This document shows, piece by piece, positions 1 through 7,038 of a DNA stretch of 27,996 nucleotides (position 1 is its first letter; the number at the start of each line of letters is the position of its first letter). The translations under genes and the position numbers were made by a program. Location of the stretch: NCBI GenBank assembly GCA_002342255.1, contig DDPP01000038.1:12695-40690 (forward strand), in the 5' to 3' direction. The notes beneath the pieces are model-generated. The model saw nothing but the letters and a program-made list of their open reading frames with translations. It did no database searches and was not told the origin of the DNA. Source of the DNA: Micrococcales bacterium UBA2465. GTDB taxonomy: Bacteria; Actinomycetota; Actinomycetes; Actinomycetales; Microbacteriaceae.

Positions 1-1
1 C

Positions 2-547
2 TTGCCTCCTAAGGATTTGGTGATGAGGGCTTTCAAAGCAGACCCAAGAACTGTCAGAGTAGTGATACTCGGTCAGGACCCCTATCCAACTCCGGGCGAT
101 GCAATTGGGTTAGCTTTCGCGGTATCCAAAACTAACGCCTTGCCTAGATCTCTAAAGAACATCATCGCTGAACTTGAATCTGATTTAGGAATGACGGTCT
201 CGAAATATCCAGATTTGTCACAATGGGAGAACCGAGGTGTGATGTTGTTGAACTCCTCGCTTACCACAATTCCACATGGACCTGGCTCTCACAGCAAATT
301 AGGTTGGCAACAATTCACGTTTCTTGCCTTGGAAAGACTTGCAGATCTGCACCCTTACGTTGTTTTGGCCTGGGGTAATCATGCTCAAAAGATTGCTGGA
401 GGCTTGCCTAAGGAAGTACTTGTAATCAGCAGCGCTCATCCATCGCCGCTGTCTGCTAGTCGTGGCTTCTTTGGTTCCAAGCCATTTAGTAAGGCAAATG
501 CCGCTTTAGGAGAGCTCGGGCAAGAGCCGATAGATTGGTCGTTATAG
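2..547 (+). CDS. ung: Uracil-DNA glycosylase, family 1 (5'-truncated by window edge)
   Basis: Removes uracil from DNA to start base-excision repair. The frame is open at the left edge, so the true start lies upstream; the TTG at position 2 is probably an internal Leu of the usual LPP segment. Counting that codon as 1, the water-activating motif GQDPYP holds Asp26, followed by PGDAIGLAF. LLNSSLT (Asn84) is the uracil-recognition segment, and HPSPLSASRGFFGS (His146) is the minor-groove leucine-loop region. The C-terminus EPIDWSL matches the family end. Pro instead of His after GQDPY is, as I recall, usual in actinobacterial Ung, so it does not suggest lost function. Roughly 45-50 N-terminal residues appear to be missing. 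A GNAT gene follows after 9 bases and may be co-transcribed. Confidence 0.95.
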   Translation: MPPKDLVMRAFKADPRTVRVVILGQDPYPTPGDAIGLAFAVSKTNALPRSLKNIIAELESDLGMTVSKYPDLSQWENRGVMLLNSSLTTIPHGPGSHSKLGWQQFTFLALERLADLHPYVVLAWGNHAQKIAGGLPKEVLVISSAHPSPLSASRGFFGSKPFSKANAALGELGQEPIDWSL

Positions 548-556
548 GAGTTTGAT

Positions 557-1051
557 TTGGTAGAGATTCGTTCAGCTAAAGTTTCGGATGCAATAGCACT
601 GAGGGATATCTATAACCACTATGTTGAAAACTCGGTGGTCACTTTTGATTTAGTGCCATCAACAACGGAATTTTGGGCAAACAAAATAGCCCATCTGCTG
701 GAAAAGAAACTTCCATTTGTGGTTGTCACTGAAGCCGATCAGGTTTTAGGTTTTGCCTACGCAAGTCCCTGGCGAGAAAAGGCAGCCTATGACCGAACTA
801 TTGAAAACACTATTTATACCCACCCAAACCACCTTGGCAGAGGTCTAGGTAAATTACTTTTAGCTGAACTGATTGGCCAATGTAAATCGGCTGGTATAAA
901 ACAAATGATTGCGGTCATAAGCGCTGAGGGTGCAGAAGCCTCTGTAGCTTTGTGTAAGGAATATGGCTTTGTTGAAGCGGGAAAACTCGACGGGGTTGGG
1001 TTCAAGTTCGACCGCTGGCTTGGGACTGTCCTCATGCAGAAGTCGTTGTGA
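557..1051 (+). CDS. GNAT N-acetyltransferase, phosphinothricin/methionine-sulfoximine acetyltransferase-like
   Basis: 164-residue acetyltransferase resembling the PAT/MnaT (YncA) group, which moves acetyl from acetyl-CoA to amino groups of methionine-derived or phosphinothricin-like compounds. Family hallmarks are SVVTFDL (26-32), the WREKAAYDRTIENTIY block (72-87), the acetyl-CoA loop HLGRGLGKLL (92-101) and the C-terminal GKLDGVGFKFDRW (142-154). The start is TTG at 557, supported by AGGAG at 546-550 with a 6-base gap. That AGGAG overlaps the ung stop codon, so translation is probably coupled. The substrate cannot be read from the sequence; methionine sulfoximine or sulfone detoxification is the commonest role of this branch. 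Confidence 0.85.
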   Translation: MVEIRSAKVSDAIALRDIYNHYVENSVVTFDLVPSTTEFWANKIAHLLEKKLPFVVVTEADQVLGFAYASPWREKAAYDRTIENTIYTHPNHLGRGLGKLLLAELIGQCKSAGIKQMIAVISAEGAEASVALCKEYGFVEAGKLDGVGFKFDRWLGTVLMQKSL

Positions 1052-1082
1052 ATAAGTTCAGCATTCTTTCAGGAGCACGGAT

Positions 1083-1088
1083 TAGGTT
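1083..1088 (+). promoter_or_regulatory. Candidate -10 element for a leaderless subtilase mRNA
   Basis: TAGGTT lies 6 bases before the ATG at 1095 and no Shine-Dalgarno sequence is visible. This TAnnnT-then-start arrangement is typical of leaderless actinobacterial transcripts, where transcription begins at or next to the start codon. No convincing -35 is seen. Confidence 0.35.
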
Positions 1089-1094
1089 AGTGTT

Positions 1095-3209
1095 ATGACT
1101 TTGCGCAAGGCCTTCAGTACATTCGCTGCCGCACTCATATTTACTGGACTTCTAACAGTGGTCACGCTGTCATCTGCTAGAGCAGAAGTTGTTACAGATG
1201 CTAATTATTCAGATCAAAAAGTGGTCGGCTTTGCCATCAAGTATCGTGCTGGGGTAACGCCTTTTGACTTCTTTGGTAAACAGGTTGCCCTAGATTCCGC
1301 TGGGGTAACTCTCAAGCAAAGTAGTGCGGTTGGCATGGACATCTGGGCGGCAAGTTTTGCAAAACCGGTCACGCAAATCCAGGCTATGAAGATAGCCGAC
1401 AAGTTGGGGCAAGACCCTAGAATTGAAAGAATTTATCTTGATCATTTTCTGACTTATTCAAAAATATGGCAGTCAACGCCAAAACTTGGAACGCTTAAAG
1501 CTAGCTCTGCCCCAACTTCGCTTAGCGCTCAAGATGCCTGGTCACCTAATCAGCCAAATATAGGTCAAGTCAGGCTGAGTTGGAAAGCTCCAACCAAGCT
1601 CAACGGCGGCTTGATCTGGGGATATCGAATCAGCAAATATGACACGACAACCGCAAGTTACCTTGTTCTTGTCTCCAACACCAAATCTAAAGCCACTACA
1701 GCTTTAGTCAAGTCTGGGGTTACCCCAGGTGAAATTTCAAAATTTAAAGTTGCCACCATCACTAAGAGCGCTGATTCAAAATACATGGCAGTCAGCGCTT
1801 ACAGTGCAATTTCGTCGGTTATAGCAACTGCCGCCCCCGCAGCTCCCGTGCTGCAATCTGCAGGTTCAATAACTTCGACTTCACCAGTTGTGGTTTGGGT
1901 TTCCCAGGATGCTAAAGATAAGGGCGGCTTGATGGTTAATTACACTGTGAATGCCAGCAACCCTGATGGTCAAACCGTTAGTTGCACAACCACTAGTAAC
2001 TCTTGCACTCTTAGTGGTCTAATCGCTGGGTCAAGATATTCCGTGCGCGTTACAGCCACCAATGCGCGAGGCTCGGCAACTTCTGAAGAAATTTCATTAG
2101 CCTCTGATCCGATGATGTCGCAACAGTGGTATCTAGATTCCAGCTATGGGCTAAATGTGAAAAATGCATGGAAGATCACTAAAGGTAGCCCCAACGTCGT
2201 GGTTGCAGTTGTTGATACTGGAATCACCCAACATCCGGATTTGAATGACAATGTGGTAACCGGCTATGACTTCATTACCAGTGCCAGTAATGCCAACGAT
2301 GGTGGATCTCGAGACCCTGACCCGAGTGATCCCGGTGATTACAACGTAAGAAAAGGTATCGACAGTTCTTGGCATGGTACCCACGTGGCTGGAATTATCG
2401 CGGCAGCCTCAAACGACATCGGCATTGTTGGCATAGCTCCTAATGTGAAAATAGAGCCGGTTCGAGTCCTTGGCATAAATGGTGGAACCGAGTCAGATAT
2501 CGCAGCAGGAATCAACTGGGCTATCGGGGTTTCTGTCCCTGGAGCTCCGAAAAATATGTATCCAGCAAAAGTCGTGAATCTATCAATTGGATCATCTGAG
2601 GTTAGTAACTGCGGAACATATTCGCTTACTCAACTGGCTATAAACAACGCCAAGGTAAAAGATGCAACCTTAGTGACAGCGGCTGGTAATGACAATACCT
2701 ATGCATCGGATTCTTACCCTGGAAATTGCTACGGAAATATCACAATTGGGGCAACCGGATATTCTGGGGAACGCGCGTACTACAGTAATTTCTCTGGCTA
2801 TTACAGCGCATACAAAGTTTTCATCGGTGTCGACATTTCAGCTCCAGGTGGAGACGATGAGATTGACCCGTCTCTACCGGCTGGTGGAGAAATTTGGTCC
2901 ACCTTCAATGCTGGCAAAACTAGCCCAGGAGCCGCAACTTATGGTGCCGAGGAGGGCACCAGCATGGCATCGCCCATGGCAGCCGGTGTTGTTGCTCTGA
3001 TGTATTCCGTGAAACCAAACCTGACCGATGATCAAGCTTGGGAAATTCTAAAAAGTACAGCCAAGAATTTTGCACCGGGATCTGAATGCGATGATCAAAT
3101 AATTTCTACTACAAATCAGCAAACCGGAGAGTTAGAAGTCACCGGCAAGTGTGGCATTGGAATTATTGATGCTGGTGCAGCCGTGGCTGCAGCCCAGAAG
3201 TTAAAGTAA
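1095..3209 (+). CDS. Secreted subtilisin-like serine protease (S8) with internal Fn3-like modules
   Basis: 704-residue secreted endopeptidase. Residues 1-30 form a Sec signal peptide (cleavage likely after SARA). Residues about 40-120 look like an inhibitor-type propeptide (VVGFAIKYRAGV...). Two fibronectin-III-like modules follow: about 139-245 (SLSAQDAW, VRLSWKAP, GYRISKY) and about 248-336 (TCTLSGL-type and YSVRVTATNARG strands). The S8 catalytic domain fills about 345-704 with Asp374 (VVDTG), His427 (WHGTHVAG), oxyanion Asn532 (AAGNDN) and Ser623 (GTSMASPM). All catalytic residues are present. Fn3 modules more often sit after the catalytic domain, so their place between propeptide and protease is unusual. 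No cell-wall anchor or lipobox is seen, so release to the medium is likely. The gene is probably monocistronic, with a strong terminator directly after the stop. Confidence 0.93.
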   Translation: MTLRKAFSTFAAALIFTGLLTVVTLSSARAEVVTDANYSDQKVVGFAIKYRAGVTPFDFFGKQVALDSAGVTLKQSSAVGMDIWAASFAKPVTQIQAMKIADKLGQDPRIERIYLDHFLTYSKIWQSTPKLGTLKASSAPTSLSAQDAWSPNQPNIGQVRLSWKAPTKLNGGLIWGYRISKYDTTTASYLVLVSNTKSKATTALVKSGVTPGEISKFKVATITKSADSKYMAVSAYSAISSVIATAAPAAPVLQSAGSITSTSPVVVWVSQDAKDKGGLMVNYTVNASNPDGQTVSCTTTSNSCTLSGLIAGSRYSVRVTATNARGSATSEEISLASDPMMSQQWYLDSSYGLNVKNAWKITKGSPNVVVAVVDTGITQHPDLNDNVVTGYDFITSASNANDGGSRDPDPSDPGDYNVRKGIDSSWHGTHVAGIIAAASNDIGIVGIAPNVKIEPVRVLGINGGTESDIAAGINWAIGVSVPGAPKNMYPAKVVNLSIGSSEVSNCGTYSLTQLAINNAKVKDATLVTAAGNDNTYASDSYPGNCYGNITIGATGYSGERAYYSNFSGYYSAYKVFIGVDISAPGGDDEIDPSLPAGGEIWSTFNAGKTSPGAATYGAEEGTSMASPMAAGVVALMYSVKPNLTDDQAWEILKSTAKNFAPGSECDDQIISTTNQQTGELEVTGKCGIGIIDAGAAVAAAQKLK

Positions 3210-3237
3210 AAAAGCCAGCTATTCAGCTGGCTTTTTT
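3208..3237 (+). terminator. Rho-independent terminator after the subtilase
   Basis: Perfect 7-bp stem GCCAGCT (3214-3220) / AGCTGGC (3225-3231) with an ATTC loop, followed by six T (3232-3237) and preceded by six A (3208-3213), so it could act in both directions. It starts at the subtilase stop codon. Its last T is also the final base of the opposite-strand tRNA-Leu CCA end, so it may also terminate the tRNA transcript. Confidence 0.88.
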
Positions 3238-3320
3238 GGTGCGGAAGGTGGGACTTGAACCCACACGCCAAGGGCGCTAGAACCTAAATCTAGTGCGTCT
3301 GCCAATTTCGCCACTCCCGC
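3237..3320 (-). tRNA. tRNA-Leu(UAG), CCA end encoded
   Basis: Class II tRNA with a long variable arm. The acceptor stem GCGGGAG (5' side, 3320-3314) pairs with CTTCCGC (3247-3241), with one G-U. The D-loop contains AAATTGGCAGACGC. The anticodon stem CTAGA/TCTAG encloses loop TTTAGGT, giving anticodon UAG for leucine CUA and related CUN codons. The variable arm is CGCCCTTGGCGTG, and the T-arm is TGGGTTCAAGTCCCA. Discriminator A and CCA are genomically encoded (complement of 3240-3237). Length is 84 nt with CCA. Confidence 0.96.
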
Positions 3321-3330
3321 AAGCCTTCCT

Positions 3331-3359
3331 ATTCTATGGGAAAACTCTGGTTGTGGAAA
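3331..3359 (-). promoter_or_regulatory. Candidate promoter of tRNA-Leu
   Basis: On the minus strand TTTCCA (complement of 3354-3359) and TAGAAT (complement of 3331-3336) are separated by 17 bases and resemble -35 and -10 boxes. The -10 lies about 10 bases before the mature tRNA 5' end, so transcription would start just upstream of the tRNA. Confidence 0.45.
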
Positions 3360-3398
3360 ATTTCTGCAGGATTCGTCCAGTTTTGAGAGCATTTGGCC

Positions 3399-4478
3399 AT
3401 GGAAGATGTTCAAGCGATAACCGATCGAGCCAGAGAGCTGATTTCTGTAGGCAATTCCGAGATTGAGTCAGCAATAAATAAAGCGGTGGATGAAGCATTT
3501 GAAGCCGGCTACAAGCTTGATGAATCTAAGATTGTCGACAAAGTAAAAGCAAGCCTGGTTGGTCTCGGAGTGTTGGATGACCTAGTCAATGACCCGACGG
3601 TGGAGGAAGTTTGGCTCAATTCTCCAGATTCAGTGTTTGTCGCCTATGGCTCTATCTCAAAAAAACTAGATGTAAAGTTTTCCGAGTTGCAGGTTCGGCA
3701 GGCAGTAGAGAGAATGCTTCGTGAATCGGGGAGGAGACTAGACAAATCAGAGCCATTCGTGGATGCCACGTTGGCAAACGGCGCTAGATTGCACGTGGTA
3801 ATTCCAGATGTCACGGCTAAACACTGGGCAATAAACATCAGAAAATTTCCTAGCTCGGTGCTGACTTTGGATGACCTGGTAGCTAGGGATTCACTTAGTT
3901 CAGAAATGGCTAAATTTCTGAAACAAGAATTCTTGAATCAAACAAATATTTTAGTTTCTGGTGCCACTCAGGCAGGCAAAACTACCTTGCTCTGCGCACT
4001 ATTGGATTTCGGTAAGAACTCTGAGCGATTGGTTAGTGTCGAGGAGACTTTCGAGATTAGGACTAACTACTTAGATCATGTTGCGATGCAGGCACGTCAG
4101 GCAAATCTGGAAGGAGTCGGCGAAATTACTCTTAGGCGATTGGTCAGAGAATCACTTCGGATGAGACCCACTCGCTTGGTCATCGGAGAGGTTCGTCAAG
4201 CAGAAGCACTGGATCTGCTAATTGCACTAAATTCAGGAATAGCTGGCATGTGTACCATTCACGCTAATTCGGCAGCTGAAGCTCTGGAGAAACTAAAGTT
4301 ACTTCCGTTGCTTGCCGGAGAAAATATCCCTGCTCGTTTTGTTGAGCAAACAGTGGAGCGAACTATCGGTCTGGTGGTTCATTGCGAACTAGCTCCAGAT
4401 GGAACTCGACGCATTGGGCAAGTGCTAAAGGCATACCCCGTTGGAACTGAAACCACCTGGAGAACGGTTGAGCTTTGA
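3399..4478 (+). CDS. tadA: TadA/CpaF family pilus-assembly ATPase
   Basis: Cytoplasmic hexameric secretion ATPase of the type II/IV family that powers Flp/Tad pilus polymerisation. From the ATG at 3399 it has 359 residues. Walker A GATQAGKT lies at 188-195, the Asp-box/acidic segment VSVEETFE follows at about 213-220, Walker B VIGEVR is at 261-266 and the TIHANS histidine at 288. The last two are diagnostic of TadA. I prefer ATG at 3399 (GAGAG at 3385-3389, 9-base gap) over an in-frame TTG at 3393, which is too close to that sequence. It heads a tightly packed tad operon; the tadB frame begins inside its last codons. No TadZ/CpaE gene precedes it. The gene just upstream is a divergent tRNA. 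Confidence 0.92.
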   Translation: MEDVQAITDRARELISVGNSEIESAINKAVDEAFEAGYKLDESKIVDKVKASLVGLGVLDDLVNDPTVEEVWLNSPDSVFVAYGSISKKLDVKFSELQVRQAVERMLRESGRRLDKSEPFVDATLANGARLHVVIPDVTAKHWAINIRKFPSSVLTLDDLVARDSLSSEMAKFLKQEFLNQTNILVSGATQAGKTTLLCALLDFGKNSERLVSVEETFEIRTNYLDHVAMQARQANLEGVGEITLRRLVRESLRMRPTRLVIGEVRQAEALDLLIALNSGIAGMCTIHANSAAEALEKLKLLPLLAGENIPARFVEQTVERTIGLVVHCELAPDGTRRIGQVLKAYPVGTETTWRTVEL

Positions 4479-5242
4479 GTGAGAGAATGAGTCGCCTTTT
4501 AGCCTCAGCTGGTTTTGAAAGAGTCAGCCCGCTATCGGCTGTATTGGTTACCCTTGGCAGTTCAGTGTTCATGATTTGGGTTCTCTATCTATTTACCAGG
4601 TCGACACCCATCACAATTTCATTCTTTTCTTGCCTCTTGGTTCAACTGCAGGATAGTTTTCAAGGTCGGATTCGAAAACTTAGATTCCAACAAAATCAAG
4701 ATTGGCCGAAGTATTTAGATGCTATTCATTCAGCCACTTGGGCGGGCACTTCCTTAGTTCAAGCTCTATTGGACTCAAGGAATTTTGCACCAAAAACCGC
4801 CATCTGGGCTTTTGATGCCCTAGATCGAGATTTGGCTGAAGGCATGGATTTAGATTCAGCACTGGTAAACCTCAAGACACGATTACAGAATCCGATTGCT
4901 GATCGTTTTGTTGAGCTCTCTAGATTAGCCAACCTGTCCGGTGGCCGAGGATACCTTTCTGCCTTGAGATCTCAGTCCGTTCAACTCCGAATGGAGAATG
5001 CGACATGGCTAGAAGTCAGCGCCAAACAGAGTTGGGTGGTGGCATCTGCAAGATTGGCAGTATTCGCACCTTGGTTGATTCTTCTGATGTTGTCTATGCG
5101 ACAAGAGACTGCAGATGCATTTAGTAAAGGTTCGGGTTTTATAGTTTTAATCATTGGATTGGTGGCTTCAATAGCCGCATTTAGATTGGTGAAGTTTTTA
5201 GGAAAACTTCCAACCCAGAGAAGAAATCTTTCTGGATTATGA
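4475..5242 (+). CDS. tadB: TadB-like pilus inner-membrane platform protein (T2SSF domain)
   Basis: 255-residue membrane protein of the type II secretion F family. It is expected to form, with the next gene product, the membrane platform that TadA acts on. Hydrophobic segments lie near 18-56, then a cytoplasmic helical T2SSF region about 75-185 (WPKYLDAIHSATWAGTSLVQ, SGGRGYLSALRSQS), then two transmembrane helices near 190-210 and 222-242. The TTG at 4475 overlaps the tadA stop by four bases, suggesting coupled translation. An in-frame ATG at 4487 behind a GAGTGAGAGA stretch is an equally plausible start and would shorten the protein by four residues. Confidence 0.85.
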   Translation: MSERMSRLLASAGFERVSPLSAVLVTLGSSVFMIWVLYLFTRSTPITISFFSCLLVQLQDSFQGRIRKLRFQQNQDWPKYLDAIHSATWAGTSLVQALLDSRNFAPKTAIWAFDALDRDLAEGMDLDSALVNLKTRLQNPIADRFVELSRLANLSGGRGYLSALRSQSVQLRMENATWLEVSAKQSWVVASARLAVFAPWLILLMLSMRQETADAFSKGSGFIVLIIGLVASIAAFRLVKFLGKLPTQRRNLSGL

Positions 5243-5829
5243 ATCTATACATCTTTATCACCCTCATTGGCCTAGCCATTGGCTCGATGATCTTCTATAA
5301 ACCAACGTCAAAGCTAAAAGCCCAGCTTACCAGACCTAAGAAACTGTTACCAATGCCCAAAAGCAACTCAAAATTCAGCGCTATCGGAGCATTACTTGAA
5401 GTCCCAGATTTCATAGCAATCCTTTGGTTTCTGATCAGTGCTGGCGAGAACTTACACACCGCACTCAAAATTACAACCATGCGATGCAACGGTTATGTTT
5501 CGGCTGAGTTTATGAAAATAGTCCATCGAGTAGATCACGGCGCAATTCTCCAGCATGAACTTGAGAATTTGGCAGCAGAGTCAAAGAGTGAAGAAGTTAG
5601 GGAACTAGCAACGAAACTTGCAGTATCGCTGCTCAATGGGACTGCAATTGCCGAGCAACTGGGAGAGTTCGCTGGGTCGGTGAATTCAAAACTTAGATCT
5701 GAATTACTTGACCGCGCGGGTAAGAACGAAACTAAAATGATGATTCCTCTGGTGTTCGTGATACTTCCGGTAACTGTGATGTTTGCCCTCTACCCATCAA
5801 TTTCAATAATCCAAATGAGTTTCATCTAG
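5239..5829 (+). CDS. tadC: TadC-like pilus membrane platform protein (T2SSF domain)
   Basis: 196-residue second T2SSF-type protein. It has an N-terminal transmembrane helix (about 2-20), a basic linker, a helical T2SSF core (about 50-165; SAGENLHTALKI, LENLAAESKSEEVRELATKLAVSLLNG) and a C-terminal pair of hydrophobic stretches (MMIPLVFVILPVTVMFALY). Its ATG shares ATGA with the tadB stop. It is shorter than typical TadC proteins (about 280-300 aa), as is common for the compact actinobacterial versions. It probably pairs with TadB in the inner platform. Confidence 0.83.
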   Translation: MNLYIFITLIGLAIGSMIFYKPTSKLKAQLTRPKKLLPMPKSNSKFSAIGALLEVPDFIAILWFLISAGENLHTALKITTMRCNGYVSAEFMKIVHRVDHGAILQHELENLAAESKSEEVRELATKLAVSLLNGTAIAEQLGEFAGSVNSKLRSELLDRAGKNETKMMIPLVFVILPVTVMFALYPSISIIQMSFI

Positions 5830-5841
5830 AAAAGGAGAAAA

Positions 5842-6003
5842 ATGAATCTATTCAAAAACATATGCTCAGATAAAGGGGATGTTCCTGGCTGGGTCTTAGT
5901 TACCCTAATGACTGCGGGTCTGGTGGTCTTGCTCTGGGCGGTAGCCGGACCGGCCCTGAAAACTATTTTCAACAATGCAGTTGCCAAGGTTGTTGTCATC
6001 TAG
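5842..6003 (+). CDS. Flp-pilin-like small protein (53 aa)
   Basis: This short frame reads MNLFKNICSDKGDVPGWV and continues through a single hydrophobic helix (about 17-37) to NNAVAKVVVI. It sits where the Flp pilin gene is expected, between tadC and the tadE-like genes, behind a strong AAAGGAG (5831-5837). The GDVPGWVLVTLMTAGL core matches small pilin-like proteins of actinobacterial tad loci. The segment DKG|DVPGW resembles a prepilin cleavage site, but the usual Glu at +5 is absent (Trp is there), so processing may differ from classical Flp. It is likely the major pilin or a pilin-like subunit. The assignment rests on position, size and hydrophobic profile. Confidence 0.78.
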   Translation: MNLFKNICSDKGDVPGWVLVTLMTAGLVVLLWAVAGPALKTIFNNAVAKVVVI

Positions 6004-6352
6004 GGCTAAGGCCGACAGTGGTTCTGCTGTTGTTGATTTTCTGCTGATTACCGTGCCTGTTTCCTTCGGTTGCCTGGTCCTGCTGGGATTATTTGGCTCT
6101 TGGGAATCGCTAATAGTCCGAGCAGAGCAGGCAGTTGAGGTAGCCAGATATTCAGCTCTGGCAGATGTGACAGAAGAACAACGGGAACACTTTCGCACTG
6201 TGAACCTCGGCGAAGGATCCATAGTGCGCTTGGAAAGCCCCACATTTTGCAGTTATCAGGTTTCTAAAACCGACCAGATTGATTTACTGGGGTGGCCGGA
6301 GAAACTTTCCGTGTCAATTAGTCGCGAGGTGAGCTGTGAAATTTCTAAGTGA
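5975..6352 (+). CDS. TadE-like pseudopilin
   Basis: 125-residue protein with a short positively charged N-terminus, the TadE-type segment GSAVVDFLLITVPVSFG (about 16-32) leading into one transmembrane helix, and a small extracytoplasmic domain with two cysteines (FCSY and SCEI) that could form a disulfide. The ATG at 5975 lies inside the pilin gene (29-base overlap). In-frame TTG codons at 5981, 5990 and 5993 are alternative starts, with AAGG at 5985-5988 close to the last. It is likely a minor pseudopilin of the Tad machine. The end overlaps the next gene by 17 bases. Confidence 0.8.
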   Translation: MQLPRLLSSRAKADSGSAVVDFLLITVPVSFGCLVLLGLFGSWESLIVRAEQAVEVARYSALADVTEEQREHFRTVNLGEGSIVRLESPTFCSYQVSKTDQIDLLGWPEKLSVSISREVSCEISK

Positions 6353-6686
6353 TGACTCGGGGAATGCAACACTGGAGGCAGTTTCCTTCGTGGCAATGTC
6401 TTTTGGCTTGATATTGCTCAGCGCAATTCAATTATTCTCTGTTCAGATAGACCAGCTAGAACTTTCTCTTGTGAGCCGAAACGTCATGTCAAGTTACTTG
6501 TCTGATTCAGATATGACTTTAGGCAACGAGCTATCTTTTTGGAAAAGTCGAAGTTCACTTTTTGACCAGGACATAGCGCTAAAGGTGAACTGCACACCTG
6601 ACTGCACCTCTGCTGGGTCAATAGTGGTAGCTGATTTTTCTTTTCAAAGCCTATCCGTGAGGGTTTTTGGTGTTCTTAGTGATTGA
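6336..6686 (+). CDS. TadE/TadF-like pseudopilin
   Basis: 116-residue protein with the pseudopilin-type N-terminus DDSGNATLEAVSFVAMSFG, where Glu follows the G(N)ATLE pattern, then one transmembrane helix and a short extracytoplasmic domain with a close cysteine pair (NCTPDCTS). The start is GTG at 6336, supported by GAGGTGA at 6326-6332. The ATLEAVSF segment fits a prepilin-peptidase recognition region better than the 53-aa pilin does. It overlaps both neighbours, so expression is surely coupled. The exact Tad subunit (TadE, TadF or TadG) cannot be assigned from sequence alone. Confidence 0.78.
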   Translation: MKFLSDDSGNATLEAVSFVAMSFGLILLSAIQLFSVQIDQLELSLVSRNVMSSYLSDSDMTLGNELSFWKSRSSLFDQDIALKVNCTPDCTSAGSIVVADFSFQSLSVRVFGVLSD

Positions 6687-7038
6687 CTCTGAGAAAGGGA
6701 GTTCACTAATTTGGTTCATAAATTTGATAGCCCTGGTGGTGCTAATTATTCTTATGCTTTCGGTTGGAATCAGTGAATTTCAATCAGCTAGGAAAGTAAA
6801 ACTTTTTGCTGATCAATACGCTATAGCAATTATGACTTTGACCCAGCAGGGTAACTCGCTAGATCAATCAAGACAAAAGTTAGACTCGGTTATTCATGCA
6901 GAAAATGAATTCAAACTTGAAGTCAACTTTATGCAGGACGGTAAAACTCTTGAAGTGCTAGCCTGCAAACTGTGGAATACACCGATTCCACTTGTTCAAG
7001 CTGACCGCATGATTTGTGAACGAAGTAGAGCTAGATAA
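6670..7038 (+). CDS. Rv3654c-like TadE/TadG-family protein
   Basis: About 122 residues: EKGSSLIWF leads into a single long hydrophobic helix (LIALVVLIILMLSVGISE), then a helical, soluble C-terminal part with two cysteines. This matches the small 'TadE-like, secretion-neighbourhood' proteins (Rv3654c type) that close actinobacterial tad operons. The start is uncertain: GTG 6670 has GAGGG at 6659-6663 with a 6-base gap; TTG 6667 and GTG 6679 are alternatives. The stop (7036-7038) lies directly against the stop of the opposite-strand GH13 gene, leaving no room for a dedicated terminator. Confidence 0.7.
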   Translation: MFLVIDSEKGSSLIWFINLIALVVLIILMLSVGISEFQSARKVKLFADQYAIAIMTLTQQGNSLDQSRQKLDSVIHAENEFKLEVNFMQDGKTLEVLACKLWNTPIPLVQADRMICERSRAR

